Below the pieces are notes generated by a model, which was not told the DNA's origin, did not search any database, and was given only the letters and a program-made list of their open reading frames with translations. A program made the position numbers and the translations under genes. From Monarcha castaneiventris obscurior (lineage: Eukaryota; Chordata; Aves; Passeriformes; Monarchidae): a stretch of 64,000 nt of DNA. This document shows positions 48,905 to 59,638 of the stretch, one piece after another (the stretch's first letter is position 1; the number at the start of each line of letters is the position of its first letter). The stretch spans positions 38,648,501-38,712,500 of the forward strand of contig JAMPIT010000230.1 of the NCBI GenBank assembly GCA_026261815.1. Direction: 5' to 3'.

Positions 48905-49364
48905 TGTGCTGGTTTTGGCTGAGGTAATTTTCTTCACAGTGGCTGGAATAGGGCTGTGTTCTGGATTTGTGCTGAGCACAGGGCTGATAATACAGAGATG
49001 TGTTTGTTATTGCTGAGCAGGGCTTGTGCAGAGCCAAGGCCTTTGCTGCTTTCCTACTGCCACGCTGGCAAAGTCGGGGTGCGTGGGCAGCTGGGGGGAG
49101 GCACGGCTGGGACAGGAGACCCAGACTGACCCAGGGCGTATTCCAGACCTAATGACATCGTGCTAGTATAGAAACTGGGGGAAGAAGGAGAAAGGGGAGG
49201 ACATTTGGAGTGATGACATTTGTCTTCCCAAGTCACCATTACACATGATGGGGCCCTGCTCTCCTGGAGATGGCTGAACAGCTGCCTGTCCATGAGGAAC
49301 AATGAATTAATTCCTTGTTTTGCTTTGCTTCTGTGCGCAGCTTTTGCTTTTCCTAATAAACTGT
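48905..49364 (+). mobile_element. ERVL-type solo LTR, 3' truncated
   Basis: The sequence starts with TGTGCTGGTTTTGGCTGAGG and continues through GTTATTGCTGAGCAGGGCTT, the GTATAGAAACTGGGGGAAGA region (TATA-like position, degraded), and TGGAGATGGCTGAACAGCTG. It reaches CCTAATAAACTG, with the LTR polyadenylation signal AATAAA at 49355-49360. I recognise this as an LTR widespread in bird genomes. The part normally after AATAAACTG is missing and a different repeat starts there. No internal retroviral genes are present. Confidence 0.85.
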
Positions 49365-49869
49365 TCTGTGGTGGGTTGATGCTGGCTGGATGCCAGGCAC
49401 CCACCAAAGCTGCTCTATCACTCCCCTTGTCAGCTGAACAGGAGAGAGAAAATACAGTGAAAGGTTCATGAGCTGAGATAAGGACCAGAAGAGATCATTC
49501 ATCAATTATCATCACAGGCAGGAGACTTGAATTGGGGAAATTAACTTAATTTATTACTAATAAAAATCAGAAGAGAAAAAAAATGCGAAGTAAACCAAAC
49601 CTTAAAGACACCCTCTGCCTGCTCCTCCCTCCTTCACAGGCTTTACCTCCTCCCTCGCAGCAGCACAGGGAGACAGGGAATGGGGGTCACAGTCAGTTCA
49701 TCCCAGGTTGTTCCTGCCACTGCTCAGGGAGAGGTGTCCTTCCCCTGCTCCAGCATGGGGTCCATCTCACAGGAGACAGTTCTCCATGAACTTCTCCAGC
49801 CTGAGTCCTTCCTATAGGCTGCAATTCTTCACAAACTGCTCCAGCAAGGGTCCCTTCCATGGGGTGCAG
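49365..49869 (-). mobile_element. second avian LTR-like repeat, truncated, abutting the first
   Basis: From TGGTGGGTTGATGCTGGCTG onward the sequence matches, from memory, another common bird interspersed repeat. Its hallmarks are CAGGCACCCACCAAAGCTGC, a GGGGAAATTAACTTAATTTA tract, and repeated motifs like CTGCTCCAGCAAGGGTCCCT and TCCATGGGGTGCAG near its end. Orientation is judged from the usual reading of the family and is uncertain. It stops at about 49869, where ordinary AT-rich sequence resumes, so it is a partial copy. Confidence 0.7.
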
Positions 49870-50814
49870 AATTGCATTTTTAAATGACTGCTTTAATTGT
49901 CTTCCAGAAGTAATTAAAATGAAATCATAGGTATTGTGAGCCGCATGTTGTGCTTTCATTAAAATGGTAATTATAGGGGAAGAGCTCTTAATTGGGAAGG
50001 GAAAGTAGCTTTCTTTTTAATGCCATATCTCCTACATGATTGTCTCATCAGGTTCAACGCTCTGGGTCCAGAGCAACATCTTTGTCCTTGTTGTAAAGAA
50101 ATCTAGTGAATTAAATGCTTTATGAAGAAAAACACTAAAAACAATCAAAAAAGACACAGAAAATAAAACCCATCAGGAAGAACTGAAAAAGAGAAAATCT
50201 GGAAAGGTCAGAATGGTTTTTACTTGTTTGGCTATATTTGTCTTCTCTCTAGCTACAATCAGACAATAAAAGATTAATTTTTGAAATAGCACAGGATAAC
50301 AAGAGGGTGAGAAATGCTTAGTGTATTGCATTGTTTCAGCCTGACTGATTTGGGTTAAATTCATCCTCACAATCTCAGATCTAGCCATGCTTCTCTTTGA
50401 CTACTCTGACTTTCCTGCATAAATTGAGAGTACATGTCTGGCTCTAAATCCAAAAGCACGTCCCAGCCATATCGTGGCTGTACCAAGGCAAGACTCTGGT
50501 GCTCCCTCATGTTCCCCTTCCCAGGCCCTTGCTTTCCCATGGAGTCAGCAGCCAGGCACACGGCCTCTCCAGGCCTTCCTGCACCTGCCAGCCCCAGCAC
50601 CATCCACAGCCAGCCTGGGGTTCAACCACTTCAGGACCAAATTCCCCTAGCTGCAACATGCCCCCGAGAGGATTTCTGCAGCTGCACATCTTGCTCCCAT
50701 GTTGTCCAAAGAACTTGTCATTTGAAAGGGGGCAAGAGGGGCTGGGGAACCTGGTCGGTCCCTTGTATCTCAGATAATTACAAGGGGTGGGAAGAATCAA
50801 ACTATTTGAAGACA

Positions 50815-51640
50815 ACTGGAAAACAATGAGAGAAGAGTAGGAGTCAACATGGATTCATCATGGGGTTTTTTTCCTGTGGAGCAGTAGCTCATGCAAAATA
50901 AAGATACAGTAAACATCATATGTCTTGAGCTTAGAAAGGTTTTTGACATCATCTCAAGAGATGCTTTAGTTAACCAGGGAAAGAGTCTCTAAAAAAATTC
51001 AAGCACAGAGTGGACACTGGCTTGAAAGATATTAGTTACTATGTAGATCCTTAGGCAGCATTTGAATATGGTTCCACAGTGACTCTAGCTCCTATCCAGT
51101 GTTTTAAGTAATAGCCCAGGTGATGGACAAAAATATTTGCTTACTAAATCTTCAAACTGCATCATTCTGTGAGAGGCTGGAAATGTGCTGCTGATCAGAC
51201 GGACCGACAGTTCAAACTGTTCTTTGCAGATTGAATAAATATTTTGAAAAAACGTTATTCTCTTTAGTGGAAACACTTACTAATTAAATGTACAGACATC
51301 TAATGGGGAAAAGCCACTTAGAGCAGTTGGCCAAAGAAGCTCTAGTGCTCAGGGTGGATCACAAACCTGGCAAGAATCAATCATGTCTCGCTGTTGCAAA
51401 AGAAGGTGAACATCAAACTGTGATGGATAAACAGCAGTGGTAGCTGAGAGATGTACATAGTGATCCTGACACTCTTTTAAAACCTGGTAAGATTCCAGAG
51501 GACTGCTCTGCCTTGTTTTGGACAGAATAATCAGAAGATTTTAAAACATGGCCTCTGAGGAAACATGGGAGCAATGACTGTAATGCAGGCCTAGACAAGA
51601 AGACAATTAAGGGGTAATAAAAAAAAATTTTTGAAGATGT
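50815..51640 (+). mobile_element. old, degraded CR1 fragment (reverse-transcriptase region)
   Basis: Scattered CR1 landmarks occur in sense order: ATGGATTCATCATGGGG (50852), AGAAAGGTTTTTGACATCAT (50934), a GATGGACAAAAATATTTGCT/TACTAAATCTTCAAA block (51121-51156), and GTGGATCACAAACC followed by GTTGCAAAAGAAGG (51354-51405). The similarity is low and indels are common, so this is an ancient insertion much older than the copy at 52075-52641. The assignment rests on recalled CR1 structure. Confidence 0.55.
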
Positions 51641-52074
51641 AGAAAACACAAAAGGGAAAAATAAATCTTGGCCCTACTCATGGTGGAGATCAAGGACATA
51701 AGGGAAAATCTAGGTCATCCATTACAAAAACCTCATGGGAAGGCTGCAGATTTTCCAGAATTTTTGGTCATGAATTATAGACTAGGCAAAGGTTAGACAT
51801 GAGTTCTCTGGTATCACTGATCCTATTTCAGGATGGAGGTCATAGCTTCTCAATGACATCTTGAGATCTTTTCCTGCCACAGGAGTTGCAGGACTGTGTT
51901 CACTCAATGCCTCCAAATGTCTGAGTTGAGAGTGGCCAAGAAGCTGGAAATTTTGTTCTGTGGGAAATTGCAAAATGTGCTGGAGTATGGGGGCAGGACA
52001 TCCTCTTTTGCAACTCCCTATAGAACATTGTTATTTCTCATGGAAAGGAAAATATAAAAAAAACCCTGACATTT

Positions 52075-52641
52075 GGATTGCTTCAGAATAAAGGTTCTTC
52101 TCTGCTCTGCACTGGTGCAGACTCATCTTGAGTCCTGGGTGCAGTTTTGGGAGCCACAATGTAAAGAAGATATTAAGCCATTAGAGAGTGTCCAGAGGAG
52201 GGCAATAAGGATGGTGAAGGGTCTGGAAGGGAAGCCTGGTGAGGAGTGGCTGAGGTCACTTGGTCTGTTCAGCCTGGAGAAGAGGAGACTGAGGGGAGAC
52301 CTCACTGTGGTGTTCAGCATCCTCAGGAGGGGAAGAGGAGGGGCAGGCACTGATCTCTTCATTCTCGTGACCAGTGGCAAGACTCAAGGAAATGGCCTGA
52401 AGCTGGATCAGGAGAGGTTTAGGTTGGATATCAGGAAAAGGTTTTTACCCAGAGGGTTGTGGGGCACTGGAAGAGGCTCCCCAGGGAAGTGGTCACAGCA
52501 CCAAGACTGACAGTTCAAGAAATTTCTGGACACTCTCAGGCACAAGGTGTGATGCTGGGGGTATCCTGTGAAGGGCCAGGAGTTGGACTTGATGGTCCTC
52601 ATGGATCCCTTCCAACTCAGCATATTCTATGATTCTATGAT
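52075..52641 (+). mobile_element. CR1 LINE 3' end fragment
   Basis: This is a well-preserved sense CR1 3' end. The end of the reverse-transcriptase frame is still open over 145 codons (52073-52510), including VQRRAIRMVKGLEGKPGEEW and FSLEKRRLRGDL. The 3' tail is GATGGTCCTCATGGATCCCT with CATATTCTATGATTCTATGA. It lacks the N-terminal part of the protein and so cannot mobilise itself. Its younger look contrasts with the decayed CR1 just upstream. Confidence 0.95.
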
Positions 52642-55600
52642 AAAATCAAGCCTGGAAGCTGAGCATTCTGAAGCCATATAACGTGAAAGAGGCTTGTATG
52701 CTCCTCAACTCCATTTTTTACCTTGGTAAAAAGCAAGGGCAAGGAGTTACTGCTCAGCTGAATGGCTCAGAATCAGGGAAGTGAATTTTTCATGTTGCCC
52801 TGAGTTCTCCTGAGTTGCTCACCTTGGATGCCTCAAATACACCACTATCATCACGGGTTTAGCATGGAACCACATTCCAGTCACTATTTAGGCAGTATAA
52901 AACAAATAATCACAAGTCTGCATATATATCCCTGAAGTCCGTTGAAATCTAATGTTTTAACGTGAGACTGCGTAAATCAAAGCAAAATTTTCTGAAAAAT
53001 TTTTTTTTTTTTGCCAGAAAAATGCCAAGAACTTTCTTTTCCAGTTCCCTCCTCTGCCACATGTGAGAGGTCCAGGAGTGCTCTTTGGAAGAGACATCCC
53101 GAGTGTGGCACAAGTGGCTTACCAGAGGACACACCAGTAGATGGAGCACACGACTCTGCAGCGTTGTGCTTTGGCTCTGTAGCACCAGTTAATATTTTCA
53201 CTGTTCACTGCTCACAGCTCGAGGTACAACAGAGCTGGACCAGACACGGAGCCTGCTGCCCAGCTAGAGTTTCCTTGCTGCTGTGCTCCAGATGAGAGGC
53301 TAGGTCTGCTTTGATGACCACTGAATTTCTTGTCTGGGTGACTTTATTTACATGTCATTTATGCTTAGCTCATACACTGCTCTTTATGCCATCATTACAC
53401 TTATCATCACAATTTTCTGTTTTGCAAATGTTTAGTCTGTCCTACCTTAAACAAAAAAAATTGGGACTGCTTTTTACAAGTCCCAAAGATTTTGCACTTT
53501 GTTTGACTGCCTCCCCTGCCACATGCTCTTAAAAATCACCTAGTTCTCCATGCACATCACACTCTAAAATTTCCAACATAACTTCATCAGCAAATTTCAT
53601 GAACATATCTCTGATCTTTCTGGAAGGGCTAATGATGACAAAACTAAGTTACATTAGCTCAGAATCAATACCTAAGTACCATCCTGTCCCCATTACTCAT
53701 TTTCATCTTTCACTAGTTGTCCTATCCACTTTACATTTTCAGTCCTGCTTCCAATCTTACGTAGGTTGTCCCAAATGATACAACAGCAAATACTTTAAGA
53801 GTCCAGTCTAGAAAATCAAGTTTTTATTCTCATAAAGTTCTCTGGCTAGTCTAGTAGCATCTCCCTCTGTTAAGCCTGTATCAGGTATGCCTGTATGGGT
53901 ATGTCCCATTTTTCACTCACTGCTGTCTCCTGTTAGTGACTCCTTCAACAATTTTTCTAAAGCTACGGTACAAGTTTCCACAGAAATAGAATTTTTAAGT
54001 TCCTTGTGTATCATTCATCTGTAAAAGAGGACAAGTAACATTTCTCTCTCCCACTCTTTGTCTTACTCAGTTTCCCAAGGCCAAACTGGTTGCCCATGTG
54101 AAGTCTTGATTTCGGTGTTACCATAGTTCTGGCAGTAGCAGTGACTGCTCATCATCTGAGCACCTGGACAAATCCATTACTGGAAAAAGGAAGGCAAAAC
54201 ATCAAGAAAACCTGAGCAGTATGTTTGCTTCAACTTTCAATCTTAGCCCTCTGACATTTTTCCTATAGTTCCAAATACTGAAAATATCCCTCTGAAAAAA
54301 ATGTTACAGGCATGAGAGAGAGTACAGAAACAGAGAAAGAATAAAGATCCGTATCACCTGGCATGAAAAGAAAGGATAGATAAAGCTGCCAGTGTCAGTG
54401 CCTGACAGATTTAAGGAGTCACTTCCCAGAATGACAAGCTGGGTGAGAGTTTCTTGGAAGAAATGTGTTGTGCAGAGTCCTAAAGAAAAATGTTACTTTC
54501 CATGGGCCTGTGCTATTTCATGGCAAGTGCTTTCACCATACTTTCCATTTTTCAATAGCTTTGTACAAGTTACAAAAAAGAAATCACTTCATCAGAACAG
54601 AACATCTGTGTTTGATGAAATATTAAGAGTCCATATCTTTCAATTTCTGTTACTAGCCTTCACCCTTTATAAAATAAAAATTTTACTAGTTTTCTTTAAT
54701 GAATTTTAAAAATGTGATCAATTGTTCTTCAGATGTACATGACCTACCAAGGCTGAATGTGGTCCTCTCTGTTGGGCTTTTTAAAGATTACCCCTTCCGT
54801 GTCACTTTTCTTACTGACACCACTTTAAAACAAACTTTACCCTGATACATACAAAAATTGTTAATGTACTACAAAGTGTGAGCCTTCTGGAAAGGCTTCT
54901 CTAGGATAGTGGATGGGCCATGGCATGCTGGAGCTGTGACTGGAACAGCTTCCCTGTTCCACTCGTGCAGCACAGCCACACAGCAATTCACGTACAACAG
55001 ACTTAGCAGAGGTTAATTGTTCACCATAACGATAATAACACAACCATTGTTTTCTTCTGTGGGTTTGCCTTGAAACCTTTGACATTCTCTTTTTTGTTCC
55101 TCTTGCAGAGCAAATTTCCTTGTTTTGTTTCATTTCTCAAAGCAATTTTTTGGTTGATCATTGTGCAGTTACAGAATTAGAGTAATAACATCTAATTGTA
55201 CGTCTGAAGCAAAAACATGTAATTGTGGGAGACTAGATTCAATTTAAAGAAAGAAAACCCCTCCACCAGGGTTTCTTGTGGTGTACACAGTGCATTTGCC
55301 AGGCAGTGCGGCTTTGATTGCATCTAACCTGCAATTAGCGTGAGCAATTAAGACAAAATTAACGTGTGCAATTGCATTATTTTGGGATTTAACAGTAGCA
55401 ATATTTAGCAGTTACTGCAGTAGAGACAGAGCTCATAAGCTCAAATAATTACCAGCATTTACCAGTTACACCACAGAAAGGGGGACAGGCATGAGTGGGC
55501 CTTACCTGCAACATCTGATTTCCAACAACTGATTTTCCACACATCACTCAGCCACTGAAAAACCATGGAAGCAGCCAACAGGGAAGAGAGGTTGGGCAGA

Positions 55601-55917
55601 TTTGGCACTGTTGAAAATATGGGACTCAAATGTCAATTTCAGCTTACTTTTGGCTTGTCGCAGAGCTCATGTATTACCTAATGTAAGAGAGCAAACTCAA
55701 CATATAGTAACTCTGAGTATTCTCCTCTGCCTTCAGCATTTCATATCAGTTTTGTAAGCCCTAGCACGATACCCGGAGATTTAAAAATAAAAATTATTTG
55801 AGCATGAATTAGTGCTGTGGTCTGTGTGCGTGAGGAAGCCTGAGGCACATAACAGGTTTTTACATACTCTTACCTAGTATTATGGGAATGCAACTCTACC
55901 AGTTCTACTAGGCTTTT

Positions 55918-55944
55918 CTTAAAGGACATTTCTTGTCCTTTAAG
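55918..55944. repeat. perfect 11-bp inverted repeat
   Basis: CTTAAAGGACA (55918-55928) and TGTCCTTTAAG (55934-55944) are exact reverse complements around the 5-base loop TTTCT. There is no flanking gene. The function is unknown and may be none. Confidence 0.85.
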
Positions 55945-56887
55945 GACAGGTCAAATGATATTTGAAAAGCATCTTAATGCATCACTGAAGGATACAAATG
56001 AAAACACATTTCAATTCAGTCTTACAAAAATAAAGATAAATCTGAACAGCTAGGCATGCACCTGAAGCACATAAACTGAGTGTACAGAGTGCTAGACTGG
56101 TGTTGAAATGAAAGATCCCAGTGATAAGATTGGAGGTCCAATCCAGCAAGGGTTTCCAGTTAAATCAGTGTGAATGTGAAGCACTAAAATCATATGTAAA
56201 CAGACTCTGATGATTAGTGTTCATTTATCATGGAAAATCATGATAGAAGTCCTGAGACAAGGAGTGCTGGCTCTAGGCACAATGATTTATGTGAGGGATT
56301 TTGCACATGGACCCATCTCAAAATGCCCAAAGTTTTCACAAGACACAGCCACTCAACTAAGAGCAAAATCTGCCTCTGTATACCTTCTGTCTCAATATTT
56401 ATTTCCTTTTCTATTGAAAAATTCATTAGAGGTAGACACAAGAAGTTACAGGCAACAAATGGATCAGCTTCTACACTGATTTATGCATATACCTCGCTAT
56501 TTCCAGAACTTGAGTTAGCATCCTGAGAGATGAAGATTGCCAGTAACTAGGAGAGGGAGCTCATAGGCCAATCCCAGCTAGATAGAATAACAAAAAATAA
56601 TAAAAATTTAAATGCCTTGCTGCACAGACAATTAGCTTTAGCATTTGAAAGCAAAAGTAAGATAAATTGTGACATGTCTTCACCCAAAATGTTTATTAAA
56701 GGTGATATGGGCACAGCACACAGATAAACCACATCCTGAAGCAGGGTTAAACTAGGTTTCACATTTTAAAGCTGAAGTGCTATCTATATGGAGTGCTTAG
56801 AGGTACCTTCTATATTTGTATATGCAGTTTTAGATTGACAAATGACAAGCACAGCCTGTATTTATGAGGGTGTCATTTACTTCACTT

Positions 56888-56893
56888 TTTATT
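56888..56893 (-). terminator. GADL1: candidate GADL1 polyadenylation signal
   Basis: On the minus strand this reads AATAAA, followed about 30-45 bases on by a G/T-rich stretch (GGCTGTGCTTGTCATTTGTC). It is the first minus-strand AATAAA I found beyond the GADL1 stop, giving a 3'UTR of about 2.6 kb. Another lies at 56692-56697. Transcript evidence is lacking. Confidence 0.35.
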
Positions 56894-57614
56894 AAAATCA
56901 CCAGCTACAAAATAGACATTTTGTACATACTACTCATACATAAGCAACTATGAGAAAATTACATTAGTCCTAAAATGAAGGCATCGTATTGTGCACCTGG
57001 GACGCGGTAAGAGGTCAGAAACAATGGAAAATATATGGAGATTGGATAAGATATTCACATCACACTGGAAGGTTAACTTATAGCTTTGAAGAAATCAGTG
57101 CACGTTGATCAGTCATTTTCTGCAAATATGAAGAAGTTCCAGTTTGCTCTCAGTTTAAAATACTACAGCCACTACTGCCACAGAAAGGAACTGTGTTACT
57201 TCTGTCTGACATGTGCCACAAGTGTCACAGTGCCTGGAAACAGAGAAAGGCACTAAGAACATGGAGAGAAACAAGACAGTAACACTTTTTTGATAGTGGT
57301 GGTGCCATAAAACACCATGGACCAAATTCTTAGCTGATGAAAGGTGTCATAGCTTCTCCATGAATCAAAGATCAAGTACTCACCAATAACCTGGACCATA
57401 AACAAAGCATCCTGACACTGTAGTCTATCTTTCCCTTCAAGGTCAAAAAGAGAGAAGGAGAAGGGGTAACAGTCTTGTCTAACTCAAGAAGCAACATCAA
57501 AGTCATCCCCTCCATGCAGCATTCCTTGTGCACTCTGCACCCCAACCGGAGTGACCGGGAGGCAAAATAAACCTCATGGGCCCGGAACTTAGTTACAGGC
57601 TAAGATCAGGGTAT

Positions 57615-57641
57615 CCAGCTATCCAAAATCAGGATAGCTGG
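57615..57641. repeat. perfect 10-bp inverted repeat
   Basis: CCAGCTATCC (57615-57624) and GGATAGCTGG (57632-57641) pair exactly around the 7-base loop AAAATCA. It lies in the presumed GADL1 3'UTR, so it could form an RNA hairpin there. Chance occurrence is possible. Confidence 0.8.
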
Positions 57642-58743
57642 TATAGCCAGAAGCACAAGGCAATAAATTATGGAGTGATTTGTGGCTATTAAAGGGCAAA
57701 ATCCAGGGGCCACATTGTGATACTCATTTTCATACTACTATCAACATGGGTTTTGCTTAAAAGTCCAGTGGATCACTATGATAGCACAAGTATATCCACT
57801 TCCAGGACACTGTTCAAGGCACCTGCCAAGGGCTGCAGGTGACCCTTGCTCTTAACTACTGCTCTGACAGTGTGACCTCCTTGGTTATCATGACCTTGTT
57901 AAGCTTTCCACACCATCATCCTGGAGATTGGAAGTAGGAATTTCACTCAATATTGGATGCTAGTACAATGTAGGAAATTAAAACAAGGAAGCATTGTGTT
58001 TAAAAATAGCTTTCAGGGGGACAGAAAACACTATAGCAGAAAAGTTCACATTGGTCAGTGCTACCTCAAATACAGAATAAAGAACAAACGGCAAAACACT
58101 AAAGCTGAGTAGATGTTGATTACAAGGTGAAAGACATGGCTATTTCCATTGGTTTGCTGCAACAACTTCATCACAAGAAATAATTTTCTATCTTTACAAA
58201 ATGGATCATTTTTATAGAATAAAAAACAGACAAAAAGTATAGTGTAATTGTTAACATGAAGTGCAGAACTTAATTTTGTAACTTAAGATTGACCAAAAAT
58301 GTTCTAATTGTTCACATCCTAAAATCACAGGAAGACCTTTTCTGATCACCACTATTGTAATTTCAGAGTAAAATTACAAATTATACACTGATAACATAAT
58401 GAGTCAAATCTGTAGGAAAATACAAACAAACAATGACAAATAAGCAATTTTTCTATATTATTAATATAAAGTCACCATGCATTAAAAAAATATGTCTCTT
58501 CTAGGTAAATATGTATTTTTTTTCTCTGTTAAAATTTTAAAGTGCATCTAAAACTTCTAAATAAATCTTTACACTTTAGAAATAGACGAAGGCAAACAGC
58601 ATTTCAGAAATTATAGGTAACTCCTGTTAACAAAGAGGTAAGTAGTTCTAATGTTATTCCAATATTTTCAGCTCTCCTAAAGTGTTGGTGATATTTTGGG
58701 TGGGCAACACTGGCAAACACTGACTGGACCCAACCACTGTGTT

Positions 58744-58822
58744 TCATAGAATCACAATATCCTGTGGGTTGGAAGGGACCTTAAAAGGTCATCTGGTTCA
58801 ACCTGCTCCCAGCAGGGTCGAT
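58744..58822 (-). mobile_element. CR1 LINE 3' tail, minus strand
   Basis: The plus strand begins TCATAGAATCACAATATCCT, then GGGTTGGAAGGGACCTTAAA and CATCTGGTTCAACCTGCTCC. This is the reverse complement of a CR1 tail. The fragment may continue to about 58885. It is in the same sense as GADL1. Confidence 0.85.
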
Positions 58823-59464
58823 ATTGGTTACTCAGGGCTTTGTGCAGGAGCTTCCTGCAAACCTCCCAGTGTGGTGACTGCACTGAGCCTCATTCTACTG
58901 TCTGCCTGTGCTCACAGCAGAAAAACCTGGGCAATCTGCCTAGTTAGGGGCCTTGAGGAACTCGTTTCATATAAGTTCACAATTTCCAGTCTTATCACGT
59001 TAATTACCAACCAAACTAAAATATTGACTGAGCAGATAAGAGAATTAACTAGCATCTTAAGGCTCACTGACAAATCCACTCCTAACAGCAACTTCAGAGG
59101 AATTTTGCCTGCATGCATAAGTGACCAGTTTGAGCTATACTGTGCACAGGCACACAGTAAATAGCTGCTGTTCCTGGGACAGAGACACCATTTTCAGAAG
59201 CGCTCCCTTCTTGAGGAAACACTTCCCAGAATGGCAGCAATGGTGCTGGGAGCACCAGCCTGCCCCCCAGCCCCCATCAGCAAATACTTTCCTGTGAAGG
59301 GCTGTTCTACCTGCAAAGCTCTCAACACCAACCTGTAAAATGACAGTTTCCAAATTATACGTCAAGCTTTTTACTACCTTTCACAAAATAGCACCAGAAT
59401 GCTGCTGCCACTCTCTCTCCATAAGTATCACCCATGAGCAGCACCTGATGCTGTGGAGCTGCAG

Positions 59465-59638
59465 CTATAAGTCCTTAGCAAGAAGCTGGATTTCATCCAG
59501 CAGGAAGTCCATGTCCTCTCGGCTGACTTGCGGGCTGATAACCACCTGGCGGAAGAAGTTGACTTTGCCCCGGTGAGGCTGGTACCCAAGCATCATGCTG
59601 CCTTTCTTCATCATCCTCTCCTTAATTATAGGAGCAAC
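59465..59638 (-). CDS. GADL1: GADL1 terminal coding exon
   Basis: The exon starts in frame after a CTTTCAG acceptor (plus-strand 59639-59645) and encodes 57 residues and a TAG stop (59465-59467). It opens VAPIIKERMMKKGSMMLGYQ and continues PHRGKVNFFRQVVISPQVSR, then a helix EDMDFLLDEIQLLAKDL. This is the C-terminal end of the group II pyridoxal-phosphate decarboxylase family (cysteine sulfinate, aspartate and glutamate decarboxylases). The choice of GADL1 rather than CSAD rests on the wording of this tail and on the position convergent with TGFBR2, as in human. GADL1 decarboxylates aspartate and cysteine sulfinate to beta-alanine and hypotaurine (family knowledge). The cofactor lysine and active site are in earlier exons outside the window. 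Confidence 0.93.
   Translation of the reverse strand, partial: VAPIIKERMMKKGSMMLGYQPHRGKVNFFRQVVISPQVSREDMDFLLDEIQLLAKDL

Larger units (their letters stand above)
41981..56887. other. intergenic region between TGFBR2 and GADL1
   Basis: This region is about 15 kb between convergent genes. It contains the CR1 pieces at 42305-42415, 47270-47513, 50815-51640 and 52075-52641 and an LTR pair at 48905-49869. It also has a T-rich imperfect repeat at 44111-44148, a T run near 53000-53012 and a perfect short hairpin at 55918-55944. No coding exon or RNA gene can be supported. The longest open frame (43869-44384) crosses low-complexity sequence and is not convincing. Confidence 0.8.
56894..59464 (-). 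other. GADL1: probable GADL1 3'UTR / downstream flank
   Basis: The minus-strand sequence from the GADL1 stop to the first AATAAA holds no other gene. It includes a minus-strand CR1 tail at 58744-58822 and a short perfect hairpin at 57615-57641. Whether all of it is transcribed is not shown. Confidence 0.4.

Noticed and set aside
52073..52510. 145-codon open frame in the intergenic region
   Set aside because: It is the C-terminal remnant of the CR1 reverse-transcriptase frame, not a host gene.
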